In this document: positions 6,574-14,707 of the stretch, piece after piece
How positions within the stretch are numbered: the first letter of the stretch is position 1
Layout of the letters: each line of letters begins with the position of its first letter
Assembly: GCA_029339505.1 (NCBI GenBank)
Contig: JAQISU010000097.1
Coordinates: 5,671,001-5,735,000 of the forward strand
Source: Unio delphinus
Lineage: Eukaryota; Mollusca; Bivalvia; Unionida; Unionidae
DNA: 64,000 bases
Reading direction: 5' to 3'
Translations under genes and position numbers: made by a program
The notes under the pieces: generated by a model
What the model saw: only the letters and a program-made list of their open reading frames with translations
What the model was told of the DNA's origin: nothing
The model's database searches: none

Positions 6574-8952
6574 TTACTTAGAAGTGATGAAGATCCCGAA
6601 ATAGGATTCGATCAATTTGTAAAACCAAATGGTGAATTATATCGCATTGAAGAATTAGATAACAGAATGAGAAAAATCGCTAGTGATTTTTCACCGGAGA
6701 ATTCCCATGAAAAACTACTCACGGATAGTTTTACTATTCCATCAGTGGTAGCTCACTTCGCAAGAGAAAAAAACTCATGGCGTCCAACACGAAGTGATTT
6801 TCTCGAAGATGTTAAATTGAGTTGCGTCGAATTTGGTCATGGAGGACTGTGGAATACGAAATACTCACGTGATGGTATGATTTCAATTGATATATCCGCG
6901 TGTTATCCCGGAAGTTTTCTCGGATATGGGGAATGTGCTGAGTACTTCAAACGATTTGGACACCCCACACATGAAATGACTCGTGTTGCGATTAATGGAC
7001 CATTGCCTGATTTTGATTTAACCGGATTCGCTCGTGTGATATCATTTGAACTCGCTACAGGGTTACATCCGTGTAGTTATGTTTGGCTCGGTAGACACCT
7101 ATCTGAAAAGGCCTGGATGCCAATAGTGCTATTGAGATATATGATTGATTGTGGTATGCTAATATCGTTGATTGTTTCCGAGGCTATTATATGCTATCGA
7201 GCTCAGAAAGAAGTTTGGCTACCACAACCCGATCTAGATAGAATAATCAGCGAACTACGAAAACAGTGTCCAGATTTCAGTGAAGAAGAAATCATAAATT
7301 GGTCTAAGAAGTTATTTGAAAGTAAAAAAGAACAAGCAAAGGATCTAGGACGAAGAATAATCGGTAAATTTACCCAGGATGGACGATACGATAACGCAAA
7401 ATACTCTTCGCGGTTGATCATAGATGTCGCTGAATACGATTTTATTGTAGCGGATTTAATGAAACAGGGAAAACTTGTATCCCGTAAGGATGCTTTTCTA
7501 TCCAATGGTGAGAAATTAGGTACGGTTGTTACCTACTGTGATGGATATAATTCCCAGTACACACATTTGAGAAGTTCAATGCTAGCCTATGCTTCTATTA
7601 ATCTATTTTCGATGATAAATAGATTTCCTAATACCGCGGTTAGAGTAGCCACTGATTCGATGTATATACATAATAAGTACAAATCAGCTGTAGCGGCATT
7701 CACAGATCCCGAAGAAAATTGGGGGCGTTGGCGATTTAAAAAGGAGATGCTACATGAGTATTGTGAATCCGCAGACGTTGCCATGGATGATAAATATCTT
7801 TGTTGTAACCGTATTGAAATTCAATCAGAATTTTCTAATGCACCACCGGTATCTCATCCAGTATGTAGATATAAGACAGTTTATTTAAACGGTTGTGGTG
7901 GGTCAGGAAAGACAAGTCGTGCAATTGAATTATTTCGTCGTGGAAACGCTAGCGTTTCTAACATGATTGTTCTAACACCGACTCACAGACTCGCCAGAGA
8001 GATGATACAACGAGGGGTAAATGCTTGCACTTATCACAGTTTTTTTCGATGGAAGGGTGACAAATGGACTCCTGAGCGTATGGGTGATAAATTCATTCCT
8101 GAAATCATAATTTGGGATGAAATATGCACAGTGTCATTAGATGTATTACAAACATTTCTTGAGTGGTTGTTAAACAAAAACACAAAAGTCGTCATGTGCG
8201 GTGATCACGGCCAACCACCACCATTTGTCGGTGCATCTCCACATGAATGGCTAAAGGGTTTTGTAGACTACTATGAAGAAATCACCACTGATTATAGATC
8301 ACTTGATGAACGATTACGAGAATTCAAAGCGCTAATTAGATTACAACCGGATAGAATCCAATGCGAAATAGCGCGTGAAGTGATTTCAGAAACTCCAATG
8401 AATGATTTCTGGGAAACATGGAGACCAAATGATTTGATAATTGCAAGTAGAAAAATAGTCAGGGACACACTTCAGATGAAGTTATTTGAATTGCATAAAG
8501 AAAAATTTGCAACGCTTCCAGTACCCCTTTGTTATAGGCCATCGGATACACGAAAACAGAATATTGAAGTTGATATTCCAGGACAGAGTGAAAAACAAAT
8601 TCTCGTATTAAATGATATTGTGCTGGTTGATATCAATGTCGTTGAAGATGCATTGCGTGCTAATAAATCCCCGTGGACGCTAGGATACGCAGCAACAATA
8701 CACTCTTCACAGGGATTGACTATATCGAATACAATTGTTTGGATGGTGGATAATCACATCGAATGGTCAAATTTAGTCTATCTCGCAGTATCCAGAGTAC
8801 GAAACATAAATCAACTTCGAAGAGTTGTTTTCGATGATAATGACACAACAATAAGTGATATTGATGTTAGCATCATTAATAAAAAAACTCTCCGGTTACA
8901 AACAACAGAACAAAAAAAAAACAACGAGAATTTGATATTGATGCTGAACTAA
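6574..8952 (+). CDS. DNA polymerase B palm fused to SF1 (Pif1/RecD-like) helicase
   Basis: The longest intact piece (first ATG at 6667, 761 codons). Polymerase motif A is SIDISACYPG (about residues 72-81), motif B the basic stretch RRIIGKFTQDG, and motif C VATDSMYI, which keeps one Asp of the usual DTD core. The helicase follows from about residue 405: Walker A GCGGSGKTS, Walker B IIIWDE, motif III GDHGQPPP, and C-terminal motifs TIHSSQGLT and YLAVSRVRN. These are superfamily 1B helicase signatures. Polymerase and helicase are separated by only a short linker, so this is a true fusion within an uninterrupted frame. It ends in an A10 run after which the frame shifts into the HNH-like domain. 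Confidence 0.8.
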   Translation, partial: LLRSDEDPEIGFDQFVKPNGELYRIEELDNRMRKIASDFSPENSHEKLLTDSFTIPSVVAHFAREKNSWRPTRSDFLEDVKLSCVEFGHGGLWNTKYSRDGMISIDISACYPGSFLGYGECAEYFKRFGHPTHEMTRVAINGPLPDFDLTGFARVISFELATGLHPCSYVWLGRHLSEKAWMPIVLLRYMIDCGMLISLIVSEAIICYRAQKEVWLPQPDLDRIISELRKQCPDFSEEEIINWSKKLFESKKEQAKDLGRRIIGKFTQDGRYDNAKYSSRLIIDVAEYDFIVADLMKQGKLVSRKDAFLSNGEKLGTVVTYCDGYNSQYTHLRSSMLAYASINLFSMINRFPNTAVRVATDSMYIHNKYKSAVAAFTDPEENWGRWRFKKEMLHEYCESADVAMDDKYLCCNRIEIQSEFSNAPPVSHPVCRYKTVYLNGCGGSGKTSRAIELFRRGNASVSNMIVLTPTHRLAREMIQRGVNACTYHSFFRWKGDKWTPERMGDKFIPEIIIWDEICTVSLDVLQTFLEWLLNKNTKVVMCGDHGQPPPFVGASPHEWLKGFVDYYEEITTDYRSLDERLREFKALIRLQPDRIQCEIAREVISETPMNDFWETWRPNDLIIASRKIVRDTLQMKLFELHKEKFATLPVPLCYRPSDTRKQNIEVDIPGQSEKQILVLNDIVLVDINVVEDALRANKSPWTLGYAATIHSSQGLTISNTIVWMVDNHIEWSNLVYLAVSRVRNINQLRRVVFDDNDTTISDIDVSIINKKTLRLQTTEQKKNNENLILMLN

Positions 8953-9137
8953 TAATCACTTTGAAGAAACAACAGAATAATCACTGCGCGAGTTGCAATT
9001 GTATAATGCGTTGGCAGTATTCGGATAAGGATCCTCGCCAATTCACCGTAGACAGAAAAAATAACAATCTCGGTCATGTCAGAAATAATGTGATGTTGAC
9101 TTGTCTTGAGTGCAATAGACGCAACGGTGCTAGTTAA
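8922..9137 (+). other. C-terminal HNH-like zinc domain of the polymerase-helicase gene
   Basis: After the A10 run, the frame one base off stays open for about 70 codons to TAA at 9135-9137. It carries C-x2-C-x1-C near its start (NHCASCNC), then the core VDRKNNNLGHVRNNV and a closing pair C-x2-CN (LTCLECN). The D-R-x-N...G-H...N...C-x2-C-N order is that of HNH/McrA-type nucleases with a structural zinc. It is too short and lacks its own start, so it is interpreted as the polymerase C-terminus displaced by the frame change. Confidence 0.6.
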
Positions 9138-9186
9138 GACCATGCGGTGGCAATTGAGTATCCTCGGGAATCACTTGTAGTTGTTG

Positions 9187-10074
9187 TCAAGTAAAACCCC
9201 GCTGAGGGGCAGTTGAATCCAGTTTATAGACTGGAGGTCTACCAGTTGATCGTGTTATACTAGATATCTTATGCGTAGTGACGCTCCAAATAGGATCAGT
9301 AGCCCTTTTTCTACCCCCTTCAAGCTCTCCTGGTTCGTATAAGTACCTCACAATGACACTACTACCAAGAATTGGTTCTTTGAAATCTTTTTGTGGTTGT
9401 ACGGGTATTGACTTCTTTTTAATCGCGTTGATAGGTTTCATGTTGATTGTTCTAGTAATCTCGTTATTCAGTGCAGTAATCACAGATGGTAATCTTTTAA
9501 CCCATTCACGGGATCGCCTTTCTTGAATGAATTCGTTTGCGTATTGATATCCAAATAACCGCTCAGCAATCGTTCGATTAAATCGTTCTACAATGGCCTG
9601 ATCGCGATGTAGCGCAGTATGCCCTCGTCGTATGGTGACATTATGATGTTTCATTGTTGATAACACTACACCCTGAAATTCCTTGCCAGGATCAACCTGC
9701 AATAGATTTGGCCAGTGCAGAGGACCTCGTCGATAAATCCTTTCAAATGCAGAAGCGACTTCAGTGGCTGATTTTGTTTTTAACGGTTCTGCTTCTTTGT
9801 ATCGACTTGCAATATCAACTACGGTTAACGCATATTTGTAACCACGATCATGTGGCAGAAATAATATATCAGCCTGATGAACTTCATTAGGAGCGGTCAC
9901 ATCAAAATGCGAGAATTGAATTTGTTTAGGCGGTGGTAGATAAATTTGCCATAGTGCCTGTTTGGATAACCAATTAGCCGCAGTGGTTTTTTTCACTTTT
10001 GCAGCGCTAGCGAGTTTGTGGACTGCTGATTTACCCCTCCAGTATCCTCTTGGGGAATAATAAATTGATTCCAT
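9187..10074 (-). CDS. INT: Retroviral-type (c-)integrase (P2), premature stop near the end
   Basis: Polinton integrase of the DDE superfamily, which inserts the element. Start MESIYYSPRGYWRG at 10074 is 4 bp after the stop of the upstream PLA2-like gene; an ATG six codons earlier would overlap that gene. Catalytic residues are visible as HQADILF (first D), LQVDPGKEF (second D) and AIVERFNRT (E), with the rve core between. A helix-turn-helix-like N-terminus precedes it, and an SH3-like C-terminal domain (about SVIVRYLYEPGE) follows. The frame stops at TGA 9187-9189, but the same frame is sensible for 19 more codons to 9130, so the last residues are lost by a nonsense change. Catalytic core intact. 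Confidence 0.88.
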   Translation of the reverse strand: MESIYYSPRGYWRGKSAVHKLASAAKVKKTTAANWLSKQALWQIYLPPPKQIQFSHFDVTAPNEVHQADILFLPHDRGYKYALTVVDIASRYKEAEPLKTKSATEVASAFERIYRRGPLHWPNLLQVDPGKEFQGVVLSTMKHHNVTIRRGHTALHRDQAIVERFNRTIAERLFGYQYANEFIQERRSREWVKRLPSVITALNNEITRTINMKPINAIKKKSIPVQPQKDFKEPILGSSVIVRYLYEPGELEGGRKRATDPIWSVTTHKISSITRSTGRPPVYKLDSTAPQRGFT

Positions 10075-10078
10075 ATTA

Positions 10079-10597
10079 TTAATTACCAGCACCTAACATC
10101 AATTTACTTTTCATAACCGATTTTATCAAAAATGAAGACAATTTTTCTTTGAAGGATTTATCAGGAATAGCATTTAACGCGTGAATTAATTTCACATCCG
10201 CGAGATGCCTGTTTTGCAGATTGCTGCTTTTATAAGCAACATCATGAAGGTGACAGGCCTTATCAATGGCGTTTATTGGTTCTTCACCGGGGTTGGGTTG
10301 ATTTTGATTATTGAGTCTGATATCAAGTCTGGTTCCTGGTCCACAGTAGCTATATCCTGGGAGGTGCTTTTCTCCGGGGTACTTTGCCCATGGGGTTCCA
10401 GGGAGCTTTGCCAATTTGGCTGCGATATCACCTCCTCGTTTTTTTTTTAAATCAGATCTCATAGACACAAATCTAAATTTCTTTGTACCACATTGCACGC
10501 ATTTACCAGAAAGCGCTGATCGGTTATTTTTAGTTGTAACCGTCGTCACATCATCTGTGCCAGTACGCGTTTTACACTTCACACAATATAGATCCAT
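10079..10597 (-). CDS. Zinc-ribbon plus phospholipase A2-like protein (P2)
   Basis: A 172-codon intact frame. Residues 1-45 form a zinc ribbon (YCVKCKTRTG, then GKCVQCGTKKFRF), resembling the DUF5679 family of viral and mobile-element proteins. After a Lys-rich linker, residues about 85-140 have phospholipase A2 motifs: the calcium loop YCGPGT and the catalytic block DKACHLHDVAY, with the His-Asp pair present. The family precedent is the parvovirus-type capsid PLA2 that breaches endosomal membrane; in Polintons and adintoviruses such domains are thought to act in entry. It is upstream of and tandem with the integrase and divergent from the ATPase, whose ATG is only 5 bp away. Confidence 0.75.
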   Translation of the reverse strand: MDLYCVKCKTRTGTDDVTTVTTKNNRSALSGKCVQCGTKKFRFVSMRSDLKKKRGGDIAAKLAKLPGTPWAKYPGEKHLPGYSYCGPGTRLDIRLNNQNQPNPGEEPINAIDKACHLHDVAYKSSNLQNRHLADVKLIHALNAIPDKSFKEKLSSFLIKSVMKSKLMLGAGN

Positions 10598-10614
10598 AAT
10601 TTATGTATAGAAAT
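10598..10614. promoter_or_regulatory. Minimal divergent start region between PLA2-like gene and ATPase
   Basis: The PLA2-like ATG (minus, 10597) and the first ATPase ATG (plus, 10603) are 5 bp apart; the second ATPase ATG at 10615 gives 17 bp. Around them the sequence is nearly palindromic, ATCCATA on one side and TATGGAT on the other. Promoters for each gene must therefore lie inside the opposite coding region, or transcription starts essentially at the ATG. Confidence 0.4.
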
Positions 10615-11274
10615 ATGGATATAATTGATTTTTCAGCGACTAAAACAAGAGAACCAATTAAGCATCATGCAGCGCTACCAAACTCTATCCGGATGATTAT
10701 AATCGGGCCATCTGGATCCGGTAAAATGCAATTGTTGCTCAATTTAATAATGAGATGGATGAAGTGGGATAAGTTGTATTTAATTGCCCCTAGCGTAGAT
10801 GATCAACGATGTTATGAAGTGTTAAAGGATTTTAACGAGAATGCATCAGAAATTAAGGGTGAGAACGCCATTGATTTTATAACCGATATCGATGAAGCAC
10901 CGAGTATTGATGATATTGATGGAGATATTAACAATTTAGTCGTATACGACGATATAATGTTGGATAAACAAAAAAATCCTGCTAGGATCTTTTCCCGGGG
11001 GCGTCACAAAAACACTGACGTGATATATGTCACTCAACGCTACACTCAGGTTCCAAAAGTCATCAGAGATAACTGCAATATTCTTTCTGTATTCAACGGC
11101 GTTGATACACATACGCTACGAAATATTTGGCAGACATGGTGTTCTGATATGGACTTCAATCAATTTAAAATCTTCTTTAGTCATGCTCAGTCAACCCCGT
11201 ACGGATTCGCAACAATAAATTTACATGATCCTCGGACACGATATCGTATCGGACTCGATCAAATATTCGGTTAA
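10603..11274 (+). CDS. ATP: Packaging ATPase, FtsK/HerA type (P2)
   Basis: A 223-codon intact frame; ATG at 10615 (MDIIDFSATK) is an alternative start. Walker A is IIIGPSGSGK (residues 32-41) and Walker B LVVYDDI (about residue 107-113), followed by RGRHKNTDVIYVTQRY, the conserved sensor region with Gln that characterises the A32-like genome-packaging ATPases of Polintons and related double jelly-roll viruses. The enzyme would pump element DNA into capsids. Odd point: the residue after the Walker A lysine is Met, where Ser or Thr normally coordinates magnesium, so this copy may be catalytically impaired. It is the outermost gene before the terminal repeat, 28 bp from it. Confidence 0.85.
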   Translation: MYRNMDIIDFSATKTREPIKHHAALPNSIRMIIIGPSGSGKMQLLLNLIMRWMKWDKLYLIAPSVDDQRCYEVLKDFNENASEIKGENAIDFITDIDEAPSIDDIDGDINNLVVYDDIMLDKQKNPARIFSRGRHKNTDVIYVTQRYTQVPKVIRDNCNILSVFNGVDTHTLRNIWQTWCSDMDFNQFKIFFSHAQSTPYGFATINLHDPRTRYRIGLDQIFG

Positions 11275-11302
11275 AATCATTTCTTATTTTTTGTTAACCT
11301 GT

Positions 11303-11566
11303 AGCAGCAGAGAGGGTGGATGACAACAAGTTGCGACCAAAATTGATTAAAAAATCTTAAAAGTCTCCGTTTTCATTTTTTTAGTTAAAATGAGATTTCG
11401 TAGGGAAAGCTCATTAAGATTTCAATAAATTTTTTGTCTAAAAACGTTGTAGGGTTTGCCCCTGAGACATTTTTTTTGGTTAAAATGAGATCGTAGGAAG
11501 GCTCGTTTTAAGGATTCAATCAAAATTTTGTCTGAAAACGTTGTAGGGTTCACCCTCTCTGCTGCT
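11303..11566 (+). repeat. Polinton terminal inverted repeat (P2, ATPase side)
   Basis: A 264-bp counterpart of 1375-1602, starting AGCAGCAGAGAGGGTGGATG and ending TTCACCCTCTCTGCTGCT. It is longer than the P1 copy because of several short insertions. Shared sequence begins a little earlier, at TTATTTTTTGTTAACC just after the ATPase stop; the same string precedes the P1 repeat. Ends with CT at 11,566, after which a different sequence begins. Confidence 0.75.
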
Positions 11567-11823
11567 CGGCGTGAATGTGTCTTTGCATTAAACCTGGTGT
11601 GATTTTGTTGGGGGTATGGTGGTTTCAGTTTGAATGTAGAACAGCCCCGTGTGTGTATGTGCTGTGTGTCCACCTATAATCCATTCTTATATGCTGTATT
11701 GTCTTGTGCTGTCCTATTTATATATATCATTGTAAATACCATTATGTAAATACTTGTAAATATGTAAATACTATTATGTAAATACTTGTAAATATGTAAA
11801 TACCATTACGCAAATACTTGTAA

Positions 11824-11908
<85 letters not shown>

Positions 11909-12185
11909 AATGTGATGTCTATTCACCAAGCATACCTTCTTGGGGTTCTAACCAGTTATTTGACGAGTTAGATCCCTTCTCGGAGACTATGCTTCTTGGT
12001 ACCTCTGGGCCTCTCAGATGTGAATAACACCTGAGGAGTTCCAAATGGGATTCATCATATATATCTCTAGACGCAAATAAGATGTGAATAACACCTTAGA
12101 GCGAATGGAGTTCATATATAATCATATATAATAATATCATACAAAAACGGGTCAAACATGACCCCTAATTTTTTTATTATATATA
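11567..12185. other. Non-Polinton spacer with tandem repeats and (TA)n
   Basis: No gene seen. It contains tandem TGTAAATA-type repeats of about 40 bp (11,729-11,830), a (TA)n tract of roughly 75 bp (11,828-11,905), and two related blocks each with GATGTGAATAACACCT (about 12,018 and 12,080). The six bases after the P2 end (CGGCGT) do not match anything that can be tested here. Confidence 0.5.
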
Positions 12186-12189
12186 TAAT

Positions 12190-12445
12190 ATTTCATATAA
12201 TGAATTTCGAAAATATGAATGTCATTATAATTGAAAATTCAAATGTCAAAAATCAAGGAATACAATTAACAAATAAATTAGATTGTGCTCGGATTCTCTC
12301 ATGATCTTGATGATAGCGCTCGGAATAATAGATATGTCCTTGCCAAACAGTATGGGTTGATCAAACGAATTCAGCACGCGGTAAATGACTCGCTTGTATT
12401 CTGTAACGACATCAACAAATTTATCCCACTGTTCATTGCTGTCTA
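12190..12445 (+). pseudogene. Remnant of the unknown P2 protein (P3)
   Basis: DNA from the ATG near 12,198 (ATGAATTTCGAAAATATGAATG) matches the start of the P2 gene at 4306, and 12,312-12,445 encodes a conserved block with GLIKRIQHAVNDSLVF. Frames are broken in between. The remnant ends abruptly where capsid-gene sequence starts. Confidence 0.55.
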
Positions 12446-12446
12446 A

Positions 12447-13787
12447 TCAAGAACCGAACTTCAAGTCCATGATACCAGCAAATACTTTCTACCCGCTGAA
12501 GCATTTATCGAAGTAGAAGGAGAGCTCGTAACAAATGATGCTGCTCATAATGATCCATCATATGCAGATGACCCAAATATCCGAGTTGGCTTTGTCAATA
12601 ATGGTATCATGGCGATATTCGAGAGTGCTAGATATATGATTGATGGAAGAGAAATTGAATCTATAGAGCGTGAAGTTGATGTTGCCACAACAATAGTGGA
12701 GTTAGCAAGATATTCTGATGATTATACAAGATCGGCAGGTCCGTCTATGATGTTCTCTAAGGATCTCACTGATCACGCTGAACACGTTCAGTATACTAAA
12801 TTGCTGACACCACAAGCTACTGCATCTGATCCACAAACAAATGGTTCTCTTGTACACGAAGCAAGACCATCTGCTGCATTTGATATTATAAAAAGCGTTA
12901 ATTCCAATTACAAGCTAGGGTTTGCAACCCACGTATCAATGTTGCAAGGACAGCGAAGACAATTTTCATGCGCGATTCCACTGCATCATATTTTCGGATT
13001 TTGCAGAAATGTTAGAAAAGTTATCTATGGAGCGAAGCATACAATAGCACTCGTGCGAAAGGGTAGTGATAATGATGCAATCTGGCGTGGAGCTGGTGTT
13101 GCTGATGGTAAAGTCATTATATCAAAACTATGATTGTGGATGCCAGTAATGACTACATCAACTACCATGGAAGAAAGATTACTATCATTTATGGATCATG
13201 GAGGAAAATCACTGCTAAGTTGTCTAACAACAACAACAGATACCATGGATTCTAATATTGATGGTACACTTACATGGCACCTGGCATCAAAACAAGGTGT
13301 TTCAGCTCTGCGTCATATATTTATTGCGTTACAGAATAAGACAAGATCAAACTCTCAGGAACGGAGTCATATGATATTTGATCAATTGGGTGTTAATGAA
13401 GTATCATTGAGAATACACGGCCAACAGGAACCATCCGAGGATATACTACTTGATAACGGAACCAACCAAATAGCACGCGCGTGTCATCGTTTATTGACAT
13501 TTATGGGACGCGATAATAATGTGGATACTGGTCTGCAAATATCACAATTTGATTTTAAAAATCGATATCCCATCTATTACTTCTAGCTGGAACATCTTGA
13601 TTTAACCAGACAATCCATAGTTGACATACACTTCAGAACTCGTGTAACTCGTCTGGGTGTAGGTGGTGTTGTCACTATCCCGAGTTACAGAGCAGTTGCT
13701 GTTATTCTCAGCGACAAATCTATGCTACTCGAAAATGTTGGTGGACGAATCAGGGTAGTTGATGCACCAGTAGAAAATATCTTGTAG
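12447..13787 (+). pseudogene. MCP: Major capsid protein pseudogene (P3)
   Basis: A single continuous frame of about 446 codons is interrupted only by TGA at 13,131-13,133 and TAG at 13,584-13,586; it ends at TAG 13,785-13,787. The first part aligns with the P2 capsid fragment (LQVHDTSKYFLP, GFVNNGIMA, RYSDDYTRSAGPSMMF), and the second part gives the region missing in P2, including IPLHHIFGFC and a terminal block FRTRVTRLGVGGVV. The N-terminal ~45 codons are absent because of the deletion at about 12,446. It belongs to the double jelly-roll capsid family by homology with Polinton capsid genes and by position next to the protease. Confidence 0.7.
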
Positions 13788-13816
13788 ACAATTATATCAA
13801 TCTCGTATTAAATAAA

Positions 13817-14262
13817 ATGTCATATAGTCATGTTAGTGTTACGTTAACTCCTGGTCAAGTTAAAAAATTGCAACCGGAATCAGCTAAAAAATGTCGAAGC
13901 AAAATATCGCTGAAGCACAATCAGATGTCTGGTGGTCAGAATAAATTTTCATTGACAACTCGTCAGACAAAACACTTCAATGATGCAATCAAAGATAAAA
14001 AGATGTGTTCAGGTCACTCTCTCTGCGGCCGCAATTAAGAACATGATAAAATCAGGTGATATATTTCCACTTTTCGCTGCGTGATTGCGGCCGCCGCGCT
14101 AGGAGCCGTTGGTACAGCGGCAGGAATGGCACTAAAGAAAGCAACCGGACAGGGATACAAAAAAAGAAAGGGTCTAAAATTACCAGGAACTAAGATTACC
14201 AGGAACTCCGTATTCATGGTACAGCAGAAACGGCCTGAGACTAGGAACAGTTTACTAACAAC
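13817..14262 (+). pseudogene. Minor virion protein with Ala-rich hydrophobic segment (P3)
   Basis: Begins MSYSHVSVTLTPGQVKKLQ, preceded by AAATAAA next to the ATG. Two short repeated motifs with Leu-Thr-x-Gln character (LTPGQVKKL, LTTRQTKHF) are followed, after frame changes near 14,000 and 14,082, by an Ala/Gly-rich hydrophobic stretch (IAAAALGAVGTAAGMALKK) and a basic tail (KKRKGLKLPG). A gene of this build is regularly found just upstream of the protease in Polintons. The hydrophobic segment could act on membranes, as suggested for adenovirus pVI-like proteins; this is inference. Not functional in this copy. Confidence 0.45.
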
Positions 14263-14702
14263 AATGTCACAGACATTGTCACCGATGTCAAATTTTGATT
14301 TACTCGATGCTGTTAAAAATACTAGCGATAAAAAACTTTAGATGTGTCTTTATGAGAGATCAATTAGCACAACAACCAAACAACACTGAAACAGGTATCA
14401 TTAATCTCGATAACAGCACCGGACCTGGAACTCACTGGGTTGCATACGTGATTGATCCGCGTGCAATTGTTTATTTCGATTCATATGGGTTAGCGCCGCC
14501 TTAAAAATTTACGCGTTATATAAACCACTTAAAAGCTCCCATCTGGTATTCTACGCTACCAACACAGGAAATGAATGACCCACCAATATGCTGCATAGAA
14601 GTATTGAATGTCCTCAACGCTATTTCATCATCGGGAAAACCACCCCATAAAACCGTACACGAATATACGAGTAATCGCTTTTTAGAGAGAAATTATATTT
14701 AA
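14263..14702 (+). pseudogene. PRO: Adenain-type cysteine protease pseudogene (P3)
   Basis: The region encodes, in pieces, an adenovirus-type (C5/ULP1-like) maturation protease: SNFDLLDAV at the start, FMRDQL, then the signature GPGTHWVAYVIDP (catalytic His) and IVYFDSYGLAPP (acidic residue), and after an in-frame TAA at 14,502-14,504 the same frame continues through PIWYSTLPTQ and ICCIEVLNVL, which holds the expected catalytic Cys region, to TAA near 14,700. One frame change lies around 14,330. This enzyme processes virion proteins in Polintons. It is broken here by the stop and the frame change. Confidence 0.7.
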
Positions 14703-14707
14703 AAAAA

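Larger units (their letters stand above)
5277..9137 (+). pseudogene. POLB: PolB - SF1 helicase - HNH-like fusion gene (P2), three breaks
   Basis: One long gene is inferred from collinear pieces: a basic repeat region (5277-5675), a polymerase N-terminal part (5770-6573), polymerase palm plus helicase (6574-8952) and a C-terminal HNH-like zinc domain (to 9137). Breaks are a frame change at an A9 run (5675-5683), an in-frame TAG at 6571-6573, and a second frame change at an A10 run (8912-8921). Sense continues on both sides of every break. Family knowledge: Polinton PolB is a protein-primed polymerase replicating the element. The fused helicase would unwind ahead of it. The 3' end overlaps the readthrough end of the convergent integrase gene by 8 bp. 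Confidence 0.7.
1603..11566. mobile_element. Polinton/Maverick copy P2 (main copy, capsid side truncated)
   Basis: Ten kilobases with the Polinton hallmark set: packaging ATPase, retroviral-type integrase, family B polymerase, minor virion proteins and major capsid protein. The right end is the terminal repeat finishing at 11,566. The left end is cut inside the capsid gene at 1603, where P1 begins; protease and penton genes of P2 would lie left of P1, outside the window. The copy is recently damaged: the integrase has a premature stop, and the polymerase gene has one stop and two frame changes in A runs. PLA2-like, ATPase, HNH and several small genes are open. Confidence 0.8.

Noticed and set aside
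9278..9890. Plus-strand frames of about 80 codons over the integrase
   Set aside because: Antisense to a gene with conserved catalytic residues; no protein-like character.
1375..11566. LTR retrotransposon bounded by two direct repeats
   Set aside because: The repeats at 1375 and 11,303 are in the same orientation, but the contents are Polinton genes and the outer ends are AG...CT; they are better explained as TIR ends of two different elements.
11422..11673. 83-codon minus frame
   Set aside because: It lies over the P2 terminal repeat and flanking simple sequence and shares the repeat-derived residues found at 1441-1602.
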